From: JBAYDV01 sp041668045
GTDB taxonomy: Bacteria; Bacteroidota; Bacteroidia; Bacteroidales; UBA932
Assembly (NCBI GenBank): GCA_041668045.1
Contig: JBAYDV010000058.1
Coordinates: 1-12,729 of the forward strand
DNA length: 12,729 bases
Direction: 5' to 3'
Positions 1 to 8,005 of this stretch are shown piece by piece. The position numbers were made by a program, and so were the translations under genes. Positions within the stretch are counted from its first letter, which is position 1. Each line of letters begins with the position of its first letter. The notes beneath the pieces are model-generated. The model did not search any database. It worked only from the letters and a program-made list of their open reading frames with translations, and had not been told where the DNA came from.

Positions 1-876
1 AAAGGTCATGGTCCTAATGAATTAAGTAGTTTTTTGTTTGCTTATCCAGATAGTAAGCATAATAGAACATTCATTTTAGATGAATCAAATTTTCTTTATA
101 GTTTTGATAGTACTTTAGAATTAATTAAACATAATGTAATAGATTTTGGTTGGGAAGATAATATGAATAATTCTTCTGATTTTAATAACCCTAAAAATTA
201 CAATGTAATGGAATTAGTTTCTTTTGGCGTGGATTATACATATATAAATGATTCTATATTAATGATCCCGGTTAATGTGATTCATAGAAAAACTTCAAAA
301 AATGGTTTCGTAAATAGTAAGGAATATGATGAAGGACACATATTTGGTTTATTAAATTTAAATAGCATGAAAGTTGAAAAAGTGTTTGGTAAATATCCAT
401 TTATTTATAAAAATAAATCAGTTCCACATTTGGAAAATTTTCGATATTCTATGAATAAAGATATAATATATGTTAATTATGCTATTGACTCTTTAATATA
501 TGTATATAAATATCCTGACAAATTATTATATACATTTGGATATGAATGTAATAATGTCAACAGAGATTATACAATAACTAGAAAAACAAATGCAGATAAT
601 GCTTTTTATAAGGATATAAAAGAATGCAGACTTAATTCTGGTTTAAATTATATACCTCAGGTAAATTATTTAATACGTACATATATGATTAATATAGATA
701 GTGGAGAGTCTGGTTTACAAATATACAAAGACAATGATTTAATAGGAGATTTTAAAATGCCAGCTTTCTATATTTTTTTAGGTTATTATGATAATTTTTA
801 TTACGGAGTTAGATTCAAACCAATAGAAACTATGAATACTACAAAATTCATCTTTTATAAATTTGCAATACGATAA
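1..876 (+). CDS. 6-bladed beta-propeller (TolB-like/BF3164-like) protein, 5'-truncated by window edge
   Basis: The reading frame is open from base 1 to the TAA at 874-876, giving 291 residues with no convincing start inside the window. The first in-frame start-like codon is a TTG at 34, preceded by in-frame coding sequence beginning KGHGPNEL. That matches the 'KGxGPxEf' motif of Bacteroidetes 6-bladed beta-propeller proteins (BF3164/TolB-like), so the true start is upstream. What remains is rich in short aromatic beta strands (for example FLYSFDSTLELI, LIYVYKYPDKLLYTFG) with no membrane segment, as expected for propeller blades. Family members are usually lipoproteins or secreted proteins of unknown binding specificity; the signal peptide would lie outside the window. 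The next gene starts 10 bases downstream, so they are probably co-transcribed. The fold is fairly sure; ligand and role are unknown. The DNA is very AT-rich (12 G/C in bases 61-120). Confidence 0.75.
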   Translation, partial: KGHGPNELSSFLFAYPDSKHNRTFILDESNFLYSFDSTLELIKHNVIDFGWEDNMNNSSDFNNPKNYNVMELVSFGVDYTYINDSILMIPVNVIHRKTSKNGFVNSKEYDEGHIFGLLNLNSMKVEKVFGKYPFIYKNKSVPHLENFRYSMNKDIIYVNYAIDSLIYVYKYPDKLLYTFGYECNNVNRDYTITRKTNADNAFYKDIKECRLNSGLNYIPQVNYLIRTYMINIDSGESGLQIYKDNDLIGDFKMPAFYIFLGYYDNFYYGVRFKPIETMNTTKFIFYKFAIR

Positions 877-886
877 TTTTAGAGTT

Positions 887-1258
887 ATGGTGAAAAAAAT
901 ATTAATATTTAATATATTCATTTTATTATTATCTTCATGTGTAAATAGTTATGAAAATTATGCATCAAAAATTATAAAAAAATGGTCGGGAAAAGAAATT
1001 GTTTTTCCTAATGAAAATATTTTCACTTCTTATGCAAATGATACGGTTAGTTATAAGATACCACAAGCTAATTATAAGATTTTGGTATATGTTGATTCTA
1101 TAGGTTGTATCAGTTGTAAGTTAAAATTAAATAAATGGAAAAAAATGCTTACCATAATAAATGGATTTAAAGAAGGAGTCCTTTTTACCCCTATATTTTG
1201 TACAGAAAAGGCTATTTATGCGATTTGTAACACTAAGAAGTTACGAGAATTACTATAA
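887..1258 (+). pseudogene. CxxC thioredoxin-like lipoprotein, probably frameshifted and truncated
   Basis: The frame gives 123 residues. I chose the ATG at 887 because it gives a clean lipoprotein signal (MVKK, a hydrophobic run, then LLLSSC with Cys18 as lipid-anchor site); an in-frame TTG at 863 would overlap the upstream gene and spoil it. The mature part carries WSGKEIVFP and then KILVYVDSIGCISCK, with Cys74 and Cys77 forming a CxxC after a beta strand, as in a Bacteroidetes family of thiol lipoproteins often found beside beta-propeller and MauE/DoxX genes. From memory that family is about 170-190 residues, so the C-terminal part is missing. The last roughly 30 residues look unlike the family, whereas the neighbouring frame from about 1161 reads RFVTLRSYENYYNPIL, closer to it, and stays open to the TGA at 1287-1289, overlapping the next ATG. 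I infer a frameshift plus C-terminal loss; a short functional protein remains possible. Confidence 0.55.
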
Positions 1259-1285
1259 TCCTATACTTATAAAGTATAACTTAAA

Positions 1286-2359
1286 ATGAGAAAAAAAATA
1301 AATACTTTTTTAACGTTTTTACTTGGTTGTATCTTTATTTTCTCAGGAGTAGTAAAGGGTATAGATCCTTTTGGTACTTCGTTGAAAATACAAGAATATC
1401 TGAATTCATTTAATTTATCTATACTAAATGAGTATTCAGATATTTTTTCTGTGATTTTATGTGCTATGGAGATATTTTTAGGGCTAATACTTGTATTCCG
1501 GATTTTTAGGAAAATGTCAATAATTCTGCTATTCTTAATAATGTCTTTATTTACTGTGATAACAGCCATTTTAGCGTTTGATCCTTATTTTTATATAACA
1601 GATTGTGGGTGTTTTGGAGAGGCTTTTCATATATCTCAGACAGACACATTTCTCAAAAATGTAATTATATTATTAGTTATTGTTTATTGTGGTATATATG
1701 AATTTACTTTACACAACATTCACGATCCATCTATTAAAAAGTGTAATATGTTTTTTGCTATTTATTTTGTTATTGGAGCTCTTACTTTACCAGTTTATTC
1801 ACTTGAATACCTTCCTCCTATAGATTTTCTAGGTTATAGCATAGATACAAATTTAATCGAGAAAAAAGCTTTTAATATAACTAGTACAAAAGGTGAATTT
1901 TTAAAAGATTCACTACTTAATAGTAATGAATATAAATTTATAGTTATTAATAGAAAGCCCTTTACCATTAAAGAAAAACAAAACCTTAGTAAGGTAAAAG
2001 GATATTGTAATAAACATAAAATAGAATGTCTGGTATTACAATCATATTCATTTTTGAGTAAACAAAAGGCTGTTCATACTAAATATTTTGTTGATGATAT
2101 TACTTTAAAGTCTATAATTAGGGATATAAATGGTGTAATTTTAATTAAAGATGGTTTAATAAAAGGAAAATGGACATTAAAACATAAAATCATTGATGAA
2201 AAACGAAATGATGATATTAAGAAACTAATAAAAAAACAAAAGACTAAATTTTCTAGATATTTAACTATTATTTTAATATATTTGAGTGTTCCTATTGTAT
2301 TTTCGGTCTGTAGAAACGAATCAATTATGAAATTATCAAAAACTTATAAACTAAATTAA
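1286..2359 (+). CDS. MauE/DoxX-family membrane protein with C-terminal thioredoxin-like domain
   Basis: This 357-residue protein starts at ATG 1286. The N-terminal half has about five hydrophobic segments (roughly 7-24, 50-70, 76-97, 125-142, 155-172) and conserved MauE/DoxX features: FSGVVKGIDPFGTSLKIQEYL after the first segment and D-C-G-C-F-G at residues 106-111, a CxC pair. MauE-like proteins are thought to handle redox chemistry or disulfides at the inner membrane. Residues about 195-305 resemble the thioredoxin-like domain fused to these proteins in Bacteroidetes (KFIVINRKPF, then DDITLKSIIRDINGVILIKDGLIKGKW), but without CxxC; its cysteines are Cys241 and Cys248. A last hydrophobic stretch lies near 322-340. 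The gene follows the CxxC lipoprotein by 27 bases, suggesting the two exchange thiol electrons. The family is well supported; the direction of electron flow and the target are not known. Confidence 0.75.
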   Translation: MRKKINTFLTFLLGCIFIFSGVVKGIDPFGTSLKIQEYLNSFNLSILNEYSDIFSVILCAMEIFLGLILVFRIFRKMSIILLFLIMSLFTVITAILAFDPYFYITDCGCFGEAFHISQTDTFLKNVIILLVIVYCGIYEFTLHNIHDPSIKKCNMFFAIYFVIGALTLPVYSLEYLPPIDFLGYSIDTNLIEKKAFNITSTKGEFLKDSLLNSNEYKFIVINRKPFTIKEKQNLSKVKGYCNKHKIECLVLQSYSFLSKQKAVHTKYFVDDITLKSIIRDINGVILIKDGLIKGKWTLKHKIIDEKRNDDIKKLIKKQKTKFSRYLTIILIYLSVPIVFSVCRNESIMKLSKTYKLN

Positions 2360-2398
2360 ATAATATATTAGGAATAACTAAGAAAAACCAATCAAATT

Positions 2399-3478
2399 AT
2401 GAATAAAATTCCAACACTCATTAAGTTTATACTAATGGGTTCTTTTGTGATATTTCTCTCTCAGTCCTGTGTGGAGAAATCGAAGAATGATAGCAAAAAC
2501 ATGAAAACCCAAACAGAAGAAAAGCGTATTGCTCATGTTCGTATCATAAAAATTGAAAGAAAACCTTATTCTAGTGAGATTATTTCAAACGGAACACTTG
2601 AGGCAGCACATCGAGCTTCATTAAAATTCAAGTCATCTGAAAATATCGATAAAATCTATGTTAATAATGGTGATAGGGTAAAAAAAGGACAGAAAATAGC
2701 AATGCTGGAGCAGTTTAATCTTAAAAACTCTTTAGATAATGCCAAAAATAGTCTTGATAAATCAGAACTTGATTTACAAAATGTATTAATTAGTCAAGGT
2801 TATTCACTAGAAGATAGCATAAGTATTCCGAAAAATGTCATGTCTATAGCCAAAATAAAAAGTGGATATAATAATGCTCTTAATAGCTTCAAGATGGCAG
2901 AATACAACTATAAAAACTCTGTATTATATGCCCCTTTTAGTGGAGTAGTAGGTAATATTATTTCAAAAGAGAATAATTATCCTGAGTCTGGAAAAGCATT
3001 TTGTACTGTAATAGACAATAGCAGTTTCGATGTTGTATTTATGGTTCTTGAAAGTGATTTGTATGGTATATCACAAGGCGATAAAGTAAAAGTCTTTCCT
3101 TACGCCATAGATAATTATCAGGTCAATGGAAAAATTAAAGAAATAAATCCAATTGTCGATGAAAATGGAATGATAAGGGTCGTAGCGGATGTAGCAAATA
3201 CAAATGGAAAACTTTTTGATGGAATGAATATTTCTGTAAAAGTAGAATGTCAGCCACAAGAAAAGCTTATTATTCCTAAGTCAGCCTTAGTATTACGTTC
3301 TGGTAGAAAAGTGGTTTTTACTGTAAATAAATCTCTTGCTCAATGGAATTATGTCGAAGTAGGAGAAGAAAATTCTGACAGTTATGTAATTTTAAAAGGC
3401 TTGAATGTAGGAGATTCTGTTATCTATGATGGTAATATGGATTTAGCTGACCAGACCCCTGTAAAAGTTGTTAAATAA
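2399..3478 (+). CDS. RND efflux periplasmic adaptor lipoprotein (membrane fusion protein, HlyD/AcrA type)
   Basis: The 359-residue adaptor bridges an inner-membrane RND pump and an outer-membrane channel. The N-terminus is a lipoprotein-like signal ending FLSQSC (Cys24; Gln before the final Ser is a loose lipobox but usual for Bacteroidetes). Domains in order: a beta strand and first lipoyl half with DKIYVNNGDRVKKGQKIAML (about 80-100), an alpha-helical hairpin (about 102-172) rich in Asn, Lys and Leu, the second lipoyl half with SVLYAPFSGVVGNI (about 173-190), a beta-barrel (about 205-285) and a membrane-proximal domain with the typical KLIIPKSALVLRSGRKVVFTV. Its TAA overlaps the next ATG by one base (TAATG), so it is translationally coupled to the first pump. 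The start lies 39 bases after the MauE/DoxX gene with an A-rich leader and no clear promoter, so read-through from upstream is possible. Substrate cannot be told from sequence. Confidence 0.93.
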   Translation: MNKIPTLIKFILMGSFVIFLSQSCVEKSKNDSKNMKTQTEEKRIAHVRIIKIERKPYSSEIISNGTLEAAHRASLKFKSSENIDKIYVNNGDRVKKGQKIAMLEQFNLKNSLDNAKNSLDKSELDLQNVLISQGYSLEDSISIPKNVMSIAKIKSGYNNALNSFKMAEYNYKNSVLYAPFSGVVGNIISKENNYPESGKAFCTVIDNSSFDVVFMVLESDLYGISQGDKVKVFPYAIDNYQVNGKIKEINPIVDENGMIRVVADVANTNGKLFDGMNISVKVECQPQEKLIIPKSALVLRSGRKVVFTVNKSLAQWNYVEVGEENSDSYVILKGLNVGDSVIYDGNMDLADQTPVKVVK

Positions 3479-6400
3479 TGGTACGGTTTTTAATTTCTAA
3501 ACCCATATCAGTATTTATGGCGTTTATCGCATTCTTTATTCTTGGGATCGTCGCATATTATAATATTCCAGTATCACTTTTGCCAGATATTGATGTCCCG
3601 GAAATAACAGTTCAGGTTTCAGGTAGTAATATATCGGCTAGGGAACTTGAGAATACTGTGGTAAAACCTCTGCGTTTACGGTTAATGCAAGTCAGTGAGC
3701 TTAGTGATATGCATTCTGAGACTAGAGATGGAAGTGCATCAATACAGTTAAAGTTTAATTATGGTGCTGACATTGACCTTTCATTCATTGAAGTCAATGA
3801 AAAGATAGATGATGCTATGAATTCTATTCCTAAAGGCATTGACCGACCGAGGGTGATAAAGGCTAGTGCATCCGATGTGCCAGTGCTTAATCTTAATCTG
3901 ACACTTAAAGGAGACAAACAAGACCAGCAGGATTTTCTTGACTTATCAGTTTTTGCCGAGAATGTAATAAAAAGAAGAATAGAGCAATTATCTGAAATCG
4001 CCATGGTCGATATGACTGGTCTTATGCATAAGCAGGTAACTATTATTCCTGATAGAAATGTCCTCGCAACAAATAATATTACTCTTTCTGATATAGAAAT
4101 TGCCCTAAAAAATAATAATACAGAACCTGTATCAATGATGATAAAAGACGGCTATTATGAATATAATATACGTTTCTCGTCAGTATTGAGAACACTAGAT
4201 GATATTAATAATATATATATTAGAAAAAATAATACGATTTTTCAGTTAAAAAATCTAGCTAGTGTAAAATATACTCCTCAAAAAGAAAAAGGCCTTTCAC
4301 TATATAAAAATAAAAGGTCAATATCTCTAGCTGTTATTAAGCAAAATTCTGCAAATATGGAAGATATGCAGAGTACTTTACATAAAACGATCGAAAATCT
4401 TAGAAAAGATTATCCTAATATAAATATTGATATAACCCAAGATCAGACAGAGTTACTTAATTTTACTGTTTCCAATCTTAAGCAAAATTTATTTCTGGCT
4501 TTTATTTTTATTTGTCTTATATCTCTTCTTTTAATGAAAGATTATAAATCTCCTATTATAATCTGTCTTGCTATTTTCGTCTCATTAGTAATATCTTTGC
4601 TATTTTTCTATTTGTTTCATGTATCATTTAATGTTATATCTCTTACTGGACTTATTCTTGCTCTTGGAATGATGATAGATAATTCTATTATTGTTACAGA
4701 TAATATATCGCAGTATAGAAAGAAGGGTTTCTCACTGACGGATTCATGTGTAAATGGAACAAATGAAGTAATAGGTCCAATGCTGAGTTCTGCACTTACA
4801 ACGATATCTATTTTTCTGCCATTAATTTTTATGAGTGGTATAGCTGGAGCGATATTCTTTGATCAAGCTTTTTCTGTAACTGTGGGATTACTTGTATCTT
4901 ATATTATAGGAATTATATTTATTCCTGTTCTTTATAATCTCATATGTAAGATAAATCTTAAAATATTTAGAGATATACAGGGAGAAGTAAAACTTATGAG
5001 CTCTCTTGAAAATACTTATCATAAAGGTGTTGATTTTGTTTTTCGTCATAAGATATTTTTTATCTGTTTCATAATTATAGTTTTTCCTCTTTGTTATGTG
5101 ATGTTCAACCTACTTGATAAAGAAAAACTACCAAATATTAAGCAGACTGAATTACTTGTGGATATCGATTGGAATAAAAATATTCATGTAAATGAAAATG
5201 AGAAAAGGACTTTAGATGTACTTGAGCATATTAATACTGTTGATAAAACGGCTCTGATAGGTCAAAATCAATATATTCTTAATAAGGATAAAAATTTCTC
5301 TTCAAGTGAGAGTGAAATTTATGTTAAGTTGAAGGATTATAATGAGATTGAAGATTTTAAAAGAACTACATCTGAGTATCTTAAAACAAAATATCCAGAA
5401 TCTATTGTGAAATATTCATCAACAGGAACGGTGTTTGAGAAGATCTTTTCATCATCATCTCCAGATATAGTTGTTGAGTATTATGCTAGAGATAAGAACA
5501 AATCTCCCCAGATGCATGATATAACATTACTTAGGAATAATTTCACCGAAAAGTGTGGATGTACTCCTATGAATGTGCCTTTTCAAAAGCAACTTAATAT
5601 ATCAATAGACCGTGATAAATTAATTTTATATAAAATATCATATGATGATATTTATCATATTCTTTGTACTGCATTTAGAGAAAATAATTTTTCAACTCTG
5701 CGGTCATATCAGCAATATTATCCGATAGTTATAGGTGATAATATCAAGAGTGTTGAAGATATTCTTAATAATGAGATGGTAACAGTCGTAAAAACTAAGA
5801 AGGGACAAATGCAGAAAGTCGCTTTAAAGAATTTCGTTAAAGTCTTACCTTCATATGATTTTAAAATACTAGAAGCTGGGAAGACAGGTGAATATATTCC
5901 TATGAAATTTTACGATTGTCTATATCCAAAAGAAGTGTGCAAGGCAGCTGAAGCATCGGTAATAGGTAGCAAAGAGTGGAATATGAACCTTTCAGGAGAA
6001 TATTTTTCCAATCAGAAAATGATTGGAGAGATGGTGCTGATACTTCTTGTTTCACTTCTTTTGATGTATTTTATATTATCCTCACAATTTGAGAATTTTA
6101 TTCAGCCGCTAATTGTTTTACTTGAAATACCTATAGATATTGCCTTTATCCTGCTTATTCTATATTTAACAGGCAATACATTAAATCTTATGTCTGCTAT
6201 AGGTCTTATTGTTACTTGCGGAATTGTAATTAATGATTCTATTTTAAAACTGGATGTTATAAATAAACTACGGGCCGCTGGTACTCCACTTATTGAGGCT
6301 ATTCATACAGCAGGAAGAAGAAGATTAAAGTCTATTCTTTTAACATCACTTACCACTATTGTATGTATGCTGCCAATATTGTTTACATCAGATTTGGGCT

Positions 6401-6531
6401 CAGAACTAGAAAAACCACTTGCGGTAGCTGTTATCGCAGGTATGGCTGTTGGAACTCTTGTCAGTCTGTTTATTATTCCTTTCGTTTATTATGTTATTTA
6501 TCATAAAAATGAACCTAATTATGAAAAATAA
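3478..6531 (+). CDS. RND efflux pump 1, inner-membrane permease (HAE1/AcrB type)
   Basis: At 1017 residues this is full length for an AcrB-type pump, which exports compounds through a trimer powered by an ion gradient. It starts MVRFLISKPISVFMAF with the first membrane helix, then LPVSLLPDIDVPEITV and the porter motif SARELENTVVKPLR. Helices 2-6 span about 330-485, helix 7 about 526-547 and helices 8-12 about 848-1010. The helix 4 site reads GMMIDNSIIV: Asp401 matches AcrB Asp407, but Asp408 is replaced by Asn402. In helix 10 the AcrB Lys940 position is Asn919 (GIVINDSIL). Arg949 and Thr956 match AcrB Arg971 and Thr978. Such Asp-Asn and Lys-to-Asn forms are common in other HAE1 pumps, so this is probably active. 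Its start overlaps the adaptor stop by one base and its end overlaps the channel start by 11 bases. Substrate unknown. Confidence 0.94.
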   Translation: MVRFLISKPISVFMAFIAFFILGIVAYYNIPVSLLPDIDVPEITVQVSGSNISARELENTVVKPLRLRLMQVSELSDMHSETRDGSASIQLKFNYGADIDLSFIEVNEKIDDAMNSIPKGIDRPRVIKASASDVPVLNLNLTLKGDKQDQQDFLDLSVFAENVIKRRIEQLSEIAMVDMTGLMHKQVTIIPDRNVLATNNITLSDIEIALKNNNTEPVSMMIKDGYYEYNIRFSSVLRTLDDINNIYIRKNNTIFQLKNLASVKYTPQKEKGLSLYKNKRSISLAVIKQNSANMEDMQSTLHKTIENLRKDYPNINIDITQDQTELLNFTVSNLKQNLFLAFIFICLISLLLMKDYKSPIIICLAIFVSLVISLLFFYLFHVSFNVISLTGLILALGMMIDNSIIVTDNISQYRKKGFSLTDSCVNGTNEVIGPMLSSALTTISIFLPLIFMSGIAGAIFFDQAFSVTVGLLVSYIIGIIFIPVLYNLICKINLKIFRDIQGEVKLMSSLENTYHKGVDFVFRHKIFFICFIIIVFPLCYVMFNLLDKEKLPNIKQTELLVDIDWNKNIHVNENEKRTLDVLEHINTVDKTALIGQNQYILNKDKNFSSSESEIYVKLKDYNEIEDFKRTTSEYLKTKYPESIVKYSSTGTVFEKIFSSSSPDIVVEYYARDKNKSPQMHDITLLRNNFTEKCGCTPMNVPFQKQLNISIDRDKLILYKISYDDIYHILCTAFRENNFSTLRSYQQYYPIVIGDNIKSVEDILNNEMVTVVKTKKGQMQKVALKNFVKVLPSYDFKILEAGKTGEYIPMKFYDCLYPKEVCKAAEASVIGSKEWNMNLSGEYFSNQKMIGEMVLILLVSLLLMYFILSSQFENFIQPLIVLLEIPIDIAFILLILYLTGNTLNLMSAIGLIVTCGIVINDSILKLDVINKLRAAGTPLIEAIHTAGRRRLKSILLTSLTTIVCMLPILFTSDLGSELEKPLAVAVIAGMAVGTLVSLFIIPFVYYVIYHKNEPNYEK

Positions 6532-8005
6532 AAACTTTATCATTTTATCAATATGTTTACTTTGTTCTTTTCATGCAATGGAAGCTAAACATATTACCTT
6601 AACATTAGACCAAGCTATATCCATGGCATCTGATAGCTCTTTATCCTCCTTTGAAGCGAAGAATTCGTATATGGCTAGCTATTGGGCATATAAATCATTT
6701 AAGGCTAATAGACTGCCATCATTAGATTTCGTAACAATGCCGATATATTATCAAAGAAGTTTTGTGTCAAGATATGATTCTCAGAATGATATAGATTTAT
6801 ATCGTTCACAGAAAAGCTATTATGCAAGCGGAGGATTGGAAGTAAGTCAAAATTTAGATTTTACTGGTGGTACTTTTTATGTCCAGTCTGATTTAGATTA
6901 TCTTAAATATTATGGGGCGAGTAATTCTAAACAGTTTTCTAGTGTGCCAATAAAAATAGGATATAGCCACAGTACTCTTGGTTTCAATGCTTTTAAATGG
7001 GATAAGCAGATAGAACCATTAAAATATAAAAAGGCGAAAAAACAGCTTATCTATAATCTCCAGAATATTGCTGTTCAGACTACAAATTATTTTTTTGCTC
7101 TTGCCTCAGCTCAAGTATCATATAATATAAATAAAGAAAAAATAATTTCATCAACCACATTATATGAACAAGGTCTTAAAAGAAATAAAATAGCTTGTAT
7201 TTCTAAAGAAGATTTGCTTACTCTTAAACTTGATGTAGTCAATGCGAAAAATAGTTTTAGAAGTTCACAAAAAAATCTAGATCGTGCTATGTCAAATTTA
7301 ATATCTTATTTAAATCTGAATGAAAAAGATACAGTAAATGTGGTCCTCCCTGAGGCTTTAAAAAATCTAAAGATAGATGAAAATAAAGCTCTAGAGATGG
7401 TCCTAAAAAATAATCCAGATTTCATTGATGATAAAACGAATGTTTTAGAAGCAGAAAAAACATTAGAAAAGACTATAAAAACTTCCCGTATGCAAGCATC
7501 AATAAATGCTAGTATAGGATTTAACCAGGTCGCATCAAATCTTTTAGATTCTTACAATAATTTATTGGAACAGGACATAGTTTCTATCTCTCTTACTATT
7601 CCAATTCTAGATTGGGGTGAAAGGAAAGGCAAAAGGAATATGGCTGCAAATAATCTTAATGTAATTAAACTTCAAGTTGAGCAAAGTGAACAATCTATAC
7701 AAAAAGATGTTACGATGACGGTTAGAGATTTTAATGATCAGCAGGATATGATAAATAGTGCAAAATATGCACTGGAAATTGCTGATTTAGCTTATAGTAC
7801 GACAGAGGAAAGATTTAAAATAGGAGAGGCAGATATTAGCAGTCTTACTCTAGCACAAAATCGTAAGGAAACAGCGAAAACTAATTATATACAAATATTA
7901 GAGGATTATTGGGTAGGCTATTATAAATTACGAAAACTTACTCTTTATGACTTTGATATGAATTTACCTCTATCCTTTGAGTTTGAAACTTTATATAAAT
8001 TTTGA
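6521..8005 (+). CDS. TolC-like outer-membrane efflux channel (OEP family)
   Basis: From ATG 6521 the product is 494 residues, normal for an outer-membrane factor that trims to a beta-barrel plus a periplasmic helical tunnel. I chose 6521 because MKNKNFIILSICLLCSFHAMEA makes a good type I signal peptide followed by ITLTLDQAISMASDSSLSSFEAKNSY, the standard opening of OEP proteins; the ATG at 6509 adds four residues and is the main alternative, and a TTG at 6449 lies deep inside the pump gene. Two OEP repeats are visible as long coiled-coil helices, the first about 185-285 and the second about 345-470, the latter with ERFKIGEADISSLTLAQNRKETAKTNY near its end. A strand VSISLTIPILDWGERKGKR separates the helices as in TolC relatives. 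There is no lipobox cysteine. It sits between the two pumps and probably serves both. Confidence 0.9.
   Translation: MKNKNFIILSICLLCSFHAMEAKHITLTLDQAISMASDSSLSSFEAKNSYMASYWAYKSFKANRLPSLDFVTMPIYYQRSFVSRYDSQNDIDLYRSQKSYYASGGLEVSQNLDFTGGTFYVQSDLDYLKYYGASNSKQFSSVPIKIGYSHSTLGFNAFKWDKQIEPLKYKKAKKQLIYNLQNIAVQTTNYFFALASAQVSYNINKEKIISSTTLYEQGLKRNKIACISKEDLLTLKLDVVNAKNSFRSSQKNLDRAMSNLISYLNLNEKDTVNVVLPEALKNLKIDENKALEMVLKNNPDFIDDKTNVLEAEKTLEKTIKTSRMQASINASIGFNQVASNLLDSYNNLLEQDIVSISLTIPILDWGERKGKRNMAANNLNVIKLQVEQSEQSIQKDVTMTVRDFNDQQDMINSAKYALEIADLAYSTTEERFKIGEADISSLTLAQNRKETAKTNYIQILEDYWVGYYKLRKLTLYDFDMNLPLSFEFETLYKF

Noticed and set aside
34..36. TTG as start of the beta-propeller gene
   Set aside because: The frame is open and family-like upstream of it to the window edge, so the gene is cut by the window rather than starting here.
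1267..1569. Reverse-strand open frame of about 100 codons
   Set aside because: It lies opposite the MauE/DoxX gene, has no recognisable motif, and the + strand frame is clearly coding. Other reverse frames (3071-3259, 3759-4004, 8574-8759, 10974-11171, 12433-12711) are likewise opposite strongly supported genes.
2277..2284. TATATTTG, an exact Bacteroidetes -7 match upstream of the adaptor gene
   Set aside because: It lies inside the coding end of the MauE/DoxX gene, about 115 bases before the adaptor, with no good -33 element at proper spacing; such matches are frequent in DNA this AT-rich.
6449..6520. Longer N-terminus for the TolC-like protein
   Set aside because: The TTG lies inside the pump 1 coding region and would put extra residues before a good signal peptide that begins at ATG 6521.
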